A stretch of DNA of 14,796 nucleotides from Paracoccaceae bacterium (GTDB taxonomy: Bacteria; Pseudomonadota; Alphaproteobacteria; Rhodobacterales; Rhodobacteraceae), in assembly GCA_015487255.1 (NCBI GenBank), contig WFQA01000282.1, positions 1-14,796 of the forward strand. The letters are read 5' to 3'. The notes beneath the pieces were generated by a model. That model was not told the origin of the DNA. It did no database searches and saw only the letters and a program-made list of their open reading frames with translations. The first letter of the stretch is position 1. The number at the start of each line of letters is the position of its first letter. Positions 6,395-13,646 of this stretch are shown in pieces. The translations under genes and the position numbers were made by a program.

Positions 6395-8196
6395 TGCCCA
6401 TTCTCCACAAACAATTCGGTTTTCTCAAATCCAGTCACATCAATCAGCCCCTTGTCCGAGATCCGCAGTTCCGGAATAACCACCAGCCCCAATAATGAAT
6501 GCTGCATATAGGCGTTGTTCAGCGTGCAGCCGCAAGCGGCCATCGCCGCCACCATCTTATCCGCCGCTGCCGCCACCTCGCTGGCCGGTGCGTCAGACAT
6601 CAGCCCGCCAATCGGCAGTTTCACCAGGGCCAACTCCTTGCCTTCAGAGATCACCACCACCCCGCCCTGCACCTCTTGCAGGCGGTTGGCGGCTTGGGCC
6701 ATATCATCCTTGTTGGTGCCGATCACAATCATATGGTGGCTGTCATGCGCCACGGTCGAGGCCATGGCGCAGGGCTTGTTATAGCCAAAGCCCGATACAA
6801 AAGCATTGACCACCGCCCCGGTTTCCCGGTGCCGCTCGACCAGTGCGATCTGGCAGATATCCTGCCCGGGATCACCGGTGACCAACCCGTCCTCAACCGG
6901 CAGCTTGGCGGTCAGCGCCTTGGTCGGTGCCTGGTTTTCGACCACACCTATCACCCGTGCGCTAACCGCGTTTTTGCCCTCGGGGGCCTTGATGTCAAAA
7001 TCAGTGGCGCTCAGGGGCCGCTTCATATGCACCGAATGGGTGGCGCTTTCAGGCCATTTGTAATTGGGTTCGTCGCAGAGAATATTTCCACCTTCCGCAA
7101 TCACCTGCCCGCGGGCGATCACGGTCTCGATCGGCAGGGTTTTGAGGTCGGATGTTAATATCACATCCGCCCGCCTTCCCGGCGCAATCGAGCCCAGCTC
7201 GCGCTCCAGCCCGAAATGGGTCGCGGTGTTGATGGTGGCCATCTGCAAGGCCACCAGTGGCTCGGCCCCGCACGCAATCGCGTGGCGTACAACCCGGTTC
7301 ATATGGCCGTCATTAACCAGAGTGCCGGAGTGGCAATCATCGGTGCAGAGCAGAAAATTGCGCGAATCCAGCCCGCGCTCGGTGATTGCGGTGATCTGGC
7401 TTTTGACATCATACCAGGCCGAGCCAAGCCGCAGCATCGCCCGCATGCCCTGCCGCACCCGCATGATCGCATCGGCCTCGGAAGTGCCCTCATGGTCATC
7501 GGCCGGACCACCGGCGGCATAGGCGTGAAAATCGGTCAGATCAGGGCTGGCATAATGCCCGCCCACGACCTTGCCGGCGTTTTGGGTGGCGGCAATGATC
7601 GCCAGCATCTTTTCATCCGCACTGATCACACCGGGAAAGTTCATCATCTCGCCCAGCCCGATGATATTGGGCCAGCCCATCGCTTCCACCACATCGGCGG
7701 GCAATATCTCGCGCCCCGTGGTCTCCAGCCCCGGCGCGCTCGGTGCGCAGCTTGGCATTTGCACAAACACATTCACCGGCTGGGCGAGGGCCTCGTCATG
7801 CATATGGCGCACGCCCTCAAGCCCCATGACATTGGCAATTTCATGCGGGTCAACAAACATGCTGGTGGTGCCGTGCGGGATAACGGCACGGGCAAATTGC
7901 GTGACCGTCAGCATGCCGCTTTCAATATGCATATGCGCATCACACAGCCCCGGAATGGCAAAGCGCCCCCCGGCATCGATCACCTGCGTATCCGGCCCGA
8001 CCAGCGAGCCGCGATGCGCGCCACAATAAGCAAAGCGGCCATCGGCCATGGCAATGGAGCACCCCTCCAGCACCTCGCGCGAATGCACGTTTACCCATTT
8101 GGCATTGATGATAACCATATCGGCAGGCGCACGGCCAGCCGCTACGGCGATAAGGCGGGGGGCAGCTTCAGCCCAGGATTTAATGGAGTTGGTCAT
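6391..8196 (-). CDS. ade: Adenine deaminase (AdeC type)
   Basis: This amidohydrolase-superfamily enzyme (601 aa) converts adenine to hypoxanthine plus ammonia in the cytosol. Numbering from the chosen start, metal-binding HMH lies at 88-90 within GLCDAHMHIESGM, followed by VDPHEIANV (116-123), 'GLGEMMNFPGVI' with the bridging acidic residue E183, GGHY with H214, and CTDDCHSGTLVNDGH near 284-298 with the catalytic aspartate. The C-terminal domain has 'GGVVVISEGKELALVKLPIG' and ends in 'LRISDKGLIDVTGFEKTELF', typical of bacterial Ade. Length fits the family (E. coli 588 aa). The start is uncertain: the open frame allows ATGs at 8247, 8211 and 8196, none with a good ribosome-binding site. I chose 8196 because MTNSIKSWAEAAPRLIAVA looks like the family N-terminus. 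The gene follows metK at a gap of about 145 bp and is coupled to amn. Confidence 0.95.
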   Translation of the reverse strand: MTNSIKSWAEAAPRLIAVAAGRAPADMVIINAKWVNVHSREVLEGCSIAMADGRFAYCGAHRGSLVGPDTQVIDAGGRFAIPGLCDAHMHIESGMLTVTQFARAVIPHGTTSMFVDPHEIANVMGLEGVRHMHDEALAQPVNVFVQMPSCAPSAPGLETTGREILPADVVEAMGWPNIIGLGEMMNFPGVISADEKMLAIIAATQNAGKVVGGHYASPDLTDFHAYAAGGPADDHEGTSEADAIMRVRQGMRAMLRLGSAWYDVKSQITAITERGLDSRNFLLCTDDCHSGTLVNDGHMNRVVRHAIACGAEPLVALQMATINTATHFGLERELGSIAPGRRADVILTSDLKTLPIETVIARGQVIAEGGNILCDEPNYKWPESATHSVHMKRPLSATDFDIKAPEGKNAVSARVIGVVENQAPTKALTAKLPVEDGLVTGDPGQDICQIALVERHRETGAVVNAFVSGFGYNKPCAMASTVAHDSHHMIVIGTNKDDMAQAANRLQEVQGGVVVISEGKELALVKLPIGGLMSDAPASEVAAAADKMVAAMAACGCTLNNAYMQHSLLGLVVIPELRISDKGLIDVTGFEKTELFVENGQ

Positions 8197-8341
8197 GGGC
8201 CAATCTGCCATAAACCGGCAAATCGGTTCAAGTCGTTTTTTGACCATTCACGCGATCACCCAATCACAACACGAATCAATCCATCACCCCAAAAACGCCG
8301 GGCACAAATTCGGGTGTTTGGTATTTCCGGGGATAGCGGCG

Positions 8342-9508
8342 CTAAACCGCCGCCTTCAGCGCATCGGTCAGGTCGGTTTTCTCCCACGAGAATCCGCCAT
8401 CCGCTTCAGGCGCACGGCCAAAATGGCCATAAGCCGAGGTCCGCTGATAGATCGGCCGGTTCAGCCCGAGATGCTCGCGAATGCCGCGCGGTGTCAGGTC
8501 CATCACCTGGGCCACGGCTTTTTCGACCTCGGACTCGTGCACCTCGCCGGTGCCGTGCAGGTCCGCATAGATCGACAGCGGTTTGGACACGCCGATCGCA
8601 TAGGCGATTTGCAAGGTGCAGCGGCTGGCCATGCCGGAAGCCACGATATTCTTGGCCAGATAGCGTGCCGCGTAAGCCGCCGAGCGGTCTACCTTGGTTG
8701 GGTCTTTGCCTGAAAACGCACCGCCGCCATGCGGGGCCGCGCCGCCATAGGTATCAACAATGATCTTGCGCCCGGTCAGGCCGGCATCGCCGTCCGGCCC
8801 GCCGATCACGAACTTGCCGGTAGGGTTTACATGCCATTCGGTCTCGGGGGTAATCCAGCCTTCGGGCACCATTTCCAGAATATAAGGCGCCACGATATTG
8901 CGGATATCTTCCGAGCTTTGCGCCTCGGAAGCGTGCTGGGTTGACAGCACCACCGAGGAAACCGCCACCGGCTTGCCATCTTCATAGCGCACCGAGAGCT
9001 GTGATTTGGCGTCCGGGCCAAGCAATGGCTCGGTGCCGTTTTTGCGCACCTCGGCCAGGCGGCGCAGAATGGCGTGGGCGTAATGCACCGGAGCGGGCAT
9101 CAGCTCCGGGGTTTCGGTGGTGGCATAGCCAAACATGATGCCCTGATCACCCGCGCCCTCGTCTTTATTGCCGCTGGCATCCACCCCCTGGGCGATATCG
9201 GCGGATTGCGCATGCAGGTAGGAGTCGACCTTCAGATTGGCCCAGTGAAAGCCCTCCTGCTCATAGCCGATGTCTTGCACACATGCACGGGCGATATCCT
9301 CGACCCGCTGGATCACCTCGCCGGGGCCGCGCACCTCGCCGCCGATCACCACGCGGTCGGTGGTGGCGAAGGTCTCGCAGGCCACGCGGGCATAAGGGTC
9401 TTGGGACAGGAACGCATCGAGTATGGCGTCGGAAATGCGGTCGCAAACCTTGTCCGGGTGGCCTTCGGATACGGATTCAGAGGTAAACAGATAGTTTTGA
9501 CGGCTCAT
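8342..9508 (-). CDS. metK: S-adenosylmethionine synthase
   Basis: This cytosolic enzyme (388 aa) makes S-adenosylmethionine from methionine and ATP. The ATP/metal-binding start is intact (ESVSEGHPDKVCDRISDAIL, residues 11-30, with H17). GAGDQGIMFGYA follows at 118-129, then 'GRKIIVDTYGGAAPHGGGAF' and the P-loop-like GGGAFSGKD at 261-269. The C-terminus holds the usual REHLGLNRPIYQRTSAYGHFG block. Length matches bacterial MetK. The ATG at 9508 has GGAGAG 4 bases upstream. The gene follows lnt across a 76-bp gap containing a small stem-loop that may control translation. The neighbour downstream is ade, whereas in Rhodobacterales I expect trmB; that expectation is from memory. All catalytic motifs are present and the assignment is firm. 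Confidence 0.98.
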   Translation of the reverse strand: MSRQNYLFTSESVSEGHPDKVCDRISDAILDAFLSQDPYARVACETFATTDRVVIGGEVRGPGEVIQRVEDIARACVQDIGYEQEGFHWANLKVDSYLHAQSADIAQGVDASGNKDEGAGDQGIMFGYATTETPELMPAPVHYAHAILRRLAEVRKNGTEPLLGPDAKSQLSVRYEDGKPVAVSSVVLSTQHASEAQSSEDIRNIVAPYILEMVPEGWITPETEWHVNPTGKFVIGGPDGDAGLTGRKIIVDTYGGAAPHGGGAFSGKDPTKVDRSAAYAARYLAKNIVASGMASRCTLQIAYAIGVSKPLSIYADLHGTGEVHESEVEKAVAQVMDLTPRGIREHLGLNRPIYQRTSAYGHFGRAPEADGGFSWEKTDLTDALKAAV

Positions 9509-9512
9509 GAGG

Positions 9513-9553
9513 CTCTCCGGCGTTGAATTTATCGCGCCTTTATGCGCGGAATT
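9513..9553 (-). promoter_or_regulatory. Structured metK leader (possible translational control)
   Basis: Between the lnt stop and the metK ATG, the minus strand can form CGCGC-AUAAAG-GCGCG (arms 9544-9548 and 9533-9537). An alternative GGCG (9535-9538) can pair with CGCC (9519-9522), directly beside the GGAGAG ribosome-binding sequence at 9513-9518. UUCC just before the first stem could also pair with the GGAG of that site. These mutually exclusive pairings resemble small SAM-sensing leaders. The conserved core I remember for the SAM/SAH riboswitch, usually found before metK in Rhodobacterales, is not present, and the SAM-II-like loop is too short. I therefore call structure only, not a named riboswitch. 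Confidence 0.3.
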
Positions 9554-9584
9554 CTGGTGGTTTTCAATAGATGTTTGTCAGGGG

Positions 9585-11039
9585 TTAAAACGGATGGGGG
9601 CGCTGTGGACGATAGCGCATTATCCCGCCCAGAAGCAGGACCAGAATAACCCCGATCACCGGCCATGGCCCGGTTTGCGCCAATAGGGTTGGCTTGAGTG
9701 GCTTGGGCAGCGGAGCATCAACAAAACCCTCATCCCCCAGTGGAATGGAAGCGGTGATGCGGCCAAACGGGTCCACCATGGCGGAAATGCCGGTATTGGC
9801 GGCGCGGGCCAGCGGCAGGCCCTGCTCAATGGCGCGCACGCGGGCCTGCGCCAGGTGCTGATACGGGCCGGAAACCTCGCCAAACCAGGCGTCATTGGTG
9901 ATTTGCACCAGCCATTCCGGGCGCGGCCCGGCCACGGCCTGCGGGAAGATCGCCTCATAGCAGATCAGGGGCAAAAACGTTGGCACACCCGCCCCTTCGA
10001 TCAGCTCCGGCCCGCTGCCAAAGGCAATGCCACCGCCCATCGATTCCGCCAGCCCCTGCAAGCCCCATTGGCTGGCAAGGTTTTGCAGCGGGATGTATTC
10101 GCCAAAGGGCACAAGGCGGTATTTATCATAAGTCGCGGCCACATTGCTGTTTTCATTCAACAAAAACAGCGAGTTGAATACCCCGCCCTCATCGCGCCGC
10201 CTTGCGCCGAGGATCACCGGCGCTTGCGCTGCATTGCTGATCTGGCTGCGGATAAGCGGCTGCTCTTCGGGCAAATAAACCGTGGCAACCTCGGGCCAGA
10301 TCACGATATCGGGTTCCCCCGGTGCGGCGCTATAGCTGAGTTGGCGCTCGTAAAACAGCGGGATGTATTCCGGGTCCCATTTCTGGGTCTGAATCGCATT
10401 GGGCTGGATCAGGCGCACGATCTGCCCGCTATCGACCACCGGGGCTGAAAGCCGCCACAGCCCAAAACCGGTCAGCAAAGCCGCGATCAAAACCGCCCCC
10501 GGCGCGCCGCGCCTGCTCAGCAGCAGCCCGCCCATCAGCACGATCAAAAACCCAAGCCCGTAAACCCCGATCACGCTTGTGGCCTGAATGAGCGGGGTTT
10601 CAACCCAGTTATAGGCCATCAGCGCCCAGGGAAAGCCGGTGAAGATATAAGAGCGCAGCAGCTCGGCCATGGTCCAGAACCCGGCCCAGACCAGCACATG
10701 GGGCCGGCGCTGCGCCAGCGCAAAACCCAGCCCCCAGAAAAGCGCCATGCCGCCGGCCATCAGAATAAGCGCAAAGGGGGCCATCCAGCCATAGCGCTCG
10801 ACATCAACCAAAAACGGCTCGACGATCCAGCTGAGCGCCAGGCCAAAATAGCCCAGCCCGGCCCCCCAGCCGATGGCAAAACCGCCCTTCCAGCCCCTGG
10901 TCTGGCGCAGCAGCCACAGCAGGCCCGGCAGGGCGATAATCGCCAGCCACGGGAAATCAATCGGGGCCTGCCCCAGCGCCAGCGCCAGCCCGGCCAGAAT
11001 TGCCAGCCCGAAGCGGAGCCATTTGCCCGGCGCACTCAC
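9585..11039 (-). CDS. lnt: Apolipoprotein N-acyltransferase
   Basis: This inner-membrane enzyme (484 aa) adds the third acyl chain to the N-terminal cysteine of lipoproteins, using a phospholipid donor. About six N-terminal membrane helices occupy residues 8-195; a periplasmic nitrilase-type domain follows, and one final helix at about 457-475. The catalytic triad is visible as E250 in IWPEVATVYLPEE, K306 in YDKYRLVPFGEYIP and C360 in LPLICYEAIFP, matching E. coli E267/K335/C387. The start is GTG at 11039, overlapping the corC stop by four bases (GTGA). CorC-lnt pairs are widely conserved, including in E. coli. The GTG start and coupling suggest modest expression tied to corC. Assignment is firm. 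Confidence 0.96.
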   Translation of the reverse strand: MSAPGKWLRFGLAILAGLALALGQAPIDFPWLAIIALPGLLWLLRQTRGWKGGFAIGWGAGLGYFGLALSWIVEPFLVDVERYGWMAPFALILMAGGMALFWGLGFALAQRRPHVLVWAGFWTMAELLRSYIFTGFPWALMAYNWVETPLIQATSVIGVYGLGFLIVLMGGLLLSRRGAPGAVLIAALLTGFGLWRLSAPVVDSGQIVRLIQPNAIQTQKWDPEYIPLFYERQLSYSAAPGEPDIVIWPEVATVYLPEEQPLIRSQISNAAQAPVILGARRRDEGGVFNSLFLLNENSNVAATYDKYRLVPFGEYIPLQNLASQWGLQGLAESMGGGIAFGSGPELIEGAGVPTFLPLICYEAIFPQAVAGPRPEWLVQITNDAWFGEVSGPYQHLAQARVRAIEQGLPLARAANTGISAMVDPFGRITASIPLGDEGFVDAPLPKPLKPTLLAQTGPWPVIGVILVLLLGGIMRYRPQRPHPF

Positions 11040-11890
11040 GCGGCTTTGGCCTTGCTGAAATTCACCCGCAGGCGTTTTATCTTGCGCGGGTCGGCCTCGA
11101 TCACCTCAAATTCGTTGCCCTGCGCATCGCAGATCACCTCGCCCGAGACCGGCACCCGGCCCGCCAGCATCACCACGATACCGCCAAGCGTATCGATCTC
11201 CTCGTCAAGATCATCTGGCAAAAGATCCACCCCGGCGGCCGCCTCTATATCCTGCAACATCGCCCGGGCACTGGCGAGGTAGACCCCGGGGGATTCCTCC
11301 ACCCAAAGCTCGTTCTCTTCCTCGTCATGTTCGTCCACGATCTCGCCAACGATCTGCTCCAGCAGGTCCTCGATGGTGATCAGGCCATCCACCCCGCCAT
11401 ATTCATCAATCACCAAAGCCATGTGAATACGCTCGGATTGCATCTTTTGCAGCAGCACCGCAATAGGCATCGAGGGCGGGGCATAAAGCAAGGGGCGGAT
11501 CAGTTTTTTGAGGTCAAAGCCGTTGCCCCGGCCAAAACCGTGGCGCAGGGCGAGGTCTTTCAGGTGGATCAGCCCCAGTGGCTCGTCCAGCGTTTCGCCA
11601 TATACCGGCAGGCGGGTCAGGGTGGAGGTTTTAAATGCCTCGACCAATTCGTCAAGGCTGGCATCAACGGGAATGGCGACGATATCGGCCTTGGGCACCG
11701 CGATCTCGTCAATCCGGCGCGTTTGCAGATTATGCAGGTTGATTTGCATGGCACTGGTATCGGCCTCGACAGGCTCGGATACGGCTTTGGTTTCAGCGCC
11801 AAACAGCCGCTGCCAAAGGGGTTTTTTCGGTGTGGCCAACGCCTGCGCGCGCTGCGCTGCGTTAGAAGATCCCTCGATAGTTTCGCCCAT
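11036..11890 (-). CDS. corC: CorC/HlyC-family CBS-domain protein (YbeX-like)
   Basis: This is a soluble cytosolic protein (284 aa) of the CorC family, linked in E. coli to magnesium/cobalt efflux and, as YbeX, to ribosome metabolism. No DUF21 membrane domain precedes the CBS pair, so it is the short form. An N-terminal linker of about 50 residues leads to CBS 1 (about 60-120, including 'TSTLTRLPVYGETLDEPLGL' and HLKDLA). CBS 2 follows (about 130-190, including 'MALVIDEYGGVDGLITIEDL'), then an acidic stretch DEHDEEENE and a C-terminal CorC_HlyC domain from about 205. The ATG at 11890 has an AAGGAG site 5-6 bases upstream. The gene lies 29 bp after ybeY and overlaps lnt by four bases, the same order as the E. 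coli ybeZ-ybeY-ybeX-lnt operon. The biochemical role remains debated in the family. Confidence 0.93.
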   Translation of the reverse strand: MGETIEGSSNAAQRAQALATPKKPLWQRLFGAETKAVSEPVEADTSAMQINLHNLQTRRIDEIAVPKADIVAIPVDASLDELVEAFKTSTLTRLPVYGETLDEPLGLIHLKDLALRHGFGRGNGFDLKKLIRPLLYAPPSMPIAVLLQKMQSERIHMALVIDEYGGVDGLITIEDLLEQIVGEIVDEHDEEENELWVEESPGVYLASARAMLQDIEAAAGVDLLPDDLDEEIDTLGGIVVMLAGRVPVSGEVICDAQGNEFEVIEADPRKIKRLRVNFSKAKAA

Positions 11891-11919
11891 GGCTCCTTTT
11901 CCGTGTTGGCATGTATGCC

Positions 11920-12381
11920 CTAATATGGGTTGCTTATACCCAGTTTTGCAAGGGCTTTGATTTCAAGCGCTTCCATTTCCTGCGCATCAGGCTCTGCAAT
12001 ATGGTCATACCCGAGCAGGTGCAACACCCCGTGTATCAGCAAATGGGTTACGTGATCATCAACAGAAATGCCTTTTCCAGCGGCCTCGCTGATGCAGGTC
12101 TCGTAAGCGATGGCGATATCACCAAGCGGGGTTTCAGGGGTGGTGCCGGTTATTGGCGGGCTGGCGCTGATGGGCCATGAGAGCACATTGGTAGCGCTTG
12201 TTTTGCCGCGAAAATCACTGTTTAATTCGGTAATGCGGGCATTATTGCAGCCCAGCAGGGCGATCTCGAACCCGGCTATTTGCCGCCCGGTCACCGCCAG
12301 CGCCGCTTTTGCGGCCGGGCCTGCCAGCGCCTCCAGCCCCAGCGCCGCCCAGCGCTCGTCCTCAAAGATCACCTCGATCAT
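11920..12381 (-). CDS. ybeY: Endoribonuclease YbeY (rRNA maturation factor)
   Basis: This is a small zinc-dependent endoribonuclease (153 aa) used in 16S rRNA 3'-end maturation and ribosome quality control. The metal site is intact: HGVLHLLGYDH gives H117, H121 and H127, matching the family's H-x3-H-x5-H. Other conserved parts are the 'LNSDFRGKTSATNVLSWP' segment around 53-70 and 'GDIAIAYE' at 87-94, including the conserved arginine R58. Length is normal. The ATG at 12381 overlaps the phoH stop by four bases (ATGA), so the start is secure and coupling likely. PhoH-YbeY pairs are conserved across bacteria; the pair probably acts together in ribosome maturation. Assignment is firm. Confidence 0.97.
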   Translation of the reverse strand: MIEVIFEDERWAALGLEALAGPAAKAALAVTGRQIAGFEIALLGCNNARITELNSDFRGKTSATNVLSWPISASPPITGTTPETPLGDIAIAYETCISEAAGKGISVDDHVTHLLIHGVLHLLGYDHIAEPDAQEMEALEIKALAKLGISNPY

Positions 12382-13373
12382 TCCCGGCTGGCCTTCTCAT
12401 AGGCGCGCACGATCCTGGCCACCATCGGATGGCGGATCACATCTTTGGCACTGAAGCGGGTAAAGCCGATGCCATCCACCCCGCGCAGGATCTTCTCGGC
12501 CTCGACAAGGCCCGAAATGACCCCGCGCGGCAGGTCGATCTGGCTGGTATCTCCGTTGACAACCATGCTGGAGCCTTCGCCAAGCCGGGTCAGAAACATG
12601 CGCATCTGCATGGTGGTGGCGTTTTGTGCCTCGTCCAGAATAACAAAAGCATGGCTAAGCGTGCGCCCGCGCATGAAGGCCAGCGGGGCGATCTCGATCT
12701 GCTTGTCCTCGATCATTTTGCTGATCTGCTTGCCGGGCAGAAAATCATTCAGCGCGTCATAAAGCGGCTGCATGTAGGGGTCGACCTTCTCCTTCATGTC
12801 GCCGGGCAAAAAGCCAAGCCGCTCACCGGCCTCCACCGCCGGGCGGCTGAGGATGATCCTGTCCACCCGCCCTTCCAGAAAATGCGCCACCGCCACGGCG
12901 ACAGCCAGATAGGTCTTGCCGGTGCCGGCCGGGCCAAGGCCAAAGGTGAGGTCGTTTTCCAACAAGGCCCGCACATAGGCCATCTGCGCCGGGCTGCGCG
13001 GCTCAACGGTTTTTTTGCGGGTGCGGATTTCCAGCGGGGCGGAGATGGGGGCGGGTGCCATCCCTTCTTCAAATATTTCCGTTGGCATGCGGATTGCCGC
13101 CTCTATGTCTCCGGCCGCAACGCTTTTATTGGCCTGCAACCGCCCGTAAAGCGCCCGTAGCGTGGTTTCGGCATGTTGGCGTGCCTCTGGCTCTCCGCCC
13201 AGCATAATAACATTGCCATGGCGATCAATCTCGGCCCCGGTGCCGGCCTCTATGCGCACAAGATTGGCATCCAGTTCGCCACAAAGGTCGATCATCAGGC
13301 GGTTGCTGTCAAATTCAAGCCGGGTTTGCACAGGGGCGCTGGGAGCAGACAATAAAGGTGATTCCACGTTCAA
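12378..13373 (-). CDS. PhoH-family ATPase (YbeZ-like)
   Basis: This is a cytosolic P-loop ATPase (331 aa) of the PhoH/YbeZ family, partner of YbeY in RNA metabolism. An N-terminal KH-like region at about 17-90 precedes the ATPase domain. Walker A is GPAGTGKT at 147-154, 'IILSRPAVEAGERLGFLPGD' lies at 173-192, Walker B is FVILDEAQN at 243-251, and 'MVVNGDTSQIDLPRG' at 270-284 acts as the sensor segment. The start is not ATG: a TAA stop lies in frame 6 bases upstream of a TTG at 13373, and a GTG at 13367 is the other option. GGGAT precedes the TTG at a plausible distance. The next in-frame ATG is at residue 27, inside conserved sequence. It overlaps ybeY by four bases. Despite the name, phosphate starvation control is not shown here. 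Confidence 0.93.
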   Translation of the reverse strand: MNVESPLLSAPSAPVQTRLEFDSNRLMIDLCGELDANLVRIEAGTGAEIDRHGNVIMLGGEPEARQHAETTLRALYGRLQANKSVAAGDIEAAIRMPTEIFEEGMAPAPISAPLEIRTRKKTVEPRSPAQMAYVRALLENDLTFGLGPAGTGKTYLAVAVAVAHFLEGRVDRIILSRPAVEAGERLGFLPGDMKEKVDPYMQPLYDALNDFLPGKQISKMIEDKQIEIAPLAFMRGRTLSHAFVILDEAQNATTMQMRMFLTRLGEGSSMVVNGDTSQIDLPRGVISGLVEAEKILRGVDGIGFTRFSAKDVIRHPMVARIVRAYEKASRE

Positions 13374-13399
13374 AGATTATCCCGGCAAGATTGGCGCAA

Positions 13400-13640
13400 A
13401 TCAAAGCCGCACGCAATGCCCCCGGCTTCACTTTTTCAAAATATGCCGGAGGGAAGCGCCCCCTTGCCGAGCGAAGCGAGGCCACGGCGCCGCAGCCCAT
13501 TTTTGATGGCCTCATCAAAAATGCCACCCGACGGGTGGTCCCGCCCTTCATCCCGACCTCCGATGGCGGTGCGTCAACCCCCGCGCTTGCGGTAGTGTTT
13601 TGCACGCACCGCGCTGATAATTATGCGCTTGCGGTGCCGG
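13400..13640. repeat. Palindromic intergenic repeat cluster
   Basis: The 273-bp gap between the TIGR02186 gene and phoH is crowded with inverted and direct repeats. From low to high coordinate these are: a CTTCACTTTTTCAAAATATG-CCGGAGGG motif at 13426-13453; the palindrome CATTTTTGATG-GCCT-CATCAAAAATG at 13498-13523; CCACCC-GAC-GGGTGG at 13524-13538; and GCGGTGCGT...ACGCACCGC with arms at 13566-13574 and 13604-13612. GCACCGC...GCGGTGC has arms at 13606-13612 and 13631-13637. An 11-base direct repeat GCGCTTGCGGT lies at 13583-13593 and 13625-13635. I recall the CCGGCATATTT...AAAAGTGAAG motif and the CATTTTTGATG palindrome as recurrent intergenic sequences in Rhodobacteraceae, so this is probably a dispersed REP-like element. 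That recollection is unchecked. Confidence 0.65.
13516..13538 (-). terminator. Candidate intrinsic terminator after the TIGR02186/TSUP genes
   Basis: On the minus strand CCACCC-GTC-GGGTGG forms a compact 6-bp GC-rich stem with a 3-base loop, followed at once by CATTTTTG, a five-base U-run. It lies about 110 bases beyond the stop of the TIGR02186-family gene and before phoH, where termination is expected. The U-run also forms one arm of the neighbouring CATTTTTGATG palindrome (13498-13523), so the two structures could compete. Position and form support the call; the distance from the stop and the overlap lower it. Confidence 0.5.
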
Positions 13641-13646
13641 CTTGCA

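Noticed and set aside
7216..8763. Plus-strand open frame of 515 codons across ade and metK
   Set aside because: It is antisense to two intact, motif-complete enzymes, is rich in His, Arg, Gly and Pro, and shows no recognisable domain. It is a codon-bias shadow.
9509..9584. Canonical SAM/SAH riboswitch before metK
   Set aside because: The remembered conserved loop (ACGGCUUCC with a matching UUGGAG) is not present. Only generic stems are seen, so I reported structure rather than a named class.
12309..13160. Plus-strand open frame of 283 codons opposite phoH
   Set aside because: It is antisense to a PhoH gene with intact Walker motifs, and its low-complexity basic composition fits a shadow.
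13315..13605. Minus-strand 96-residue frame reading through the repeat cluster into the start of phoH
   Set aside because: Its translation is that of the intergenic palindromes (for example the MRPSKMGCGAVASLRSARG stretch) and it overlaps the phoH 5' end in another frame. I regard it as an annotation trap created by the repeat.
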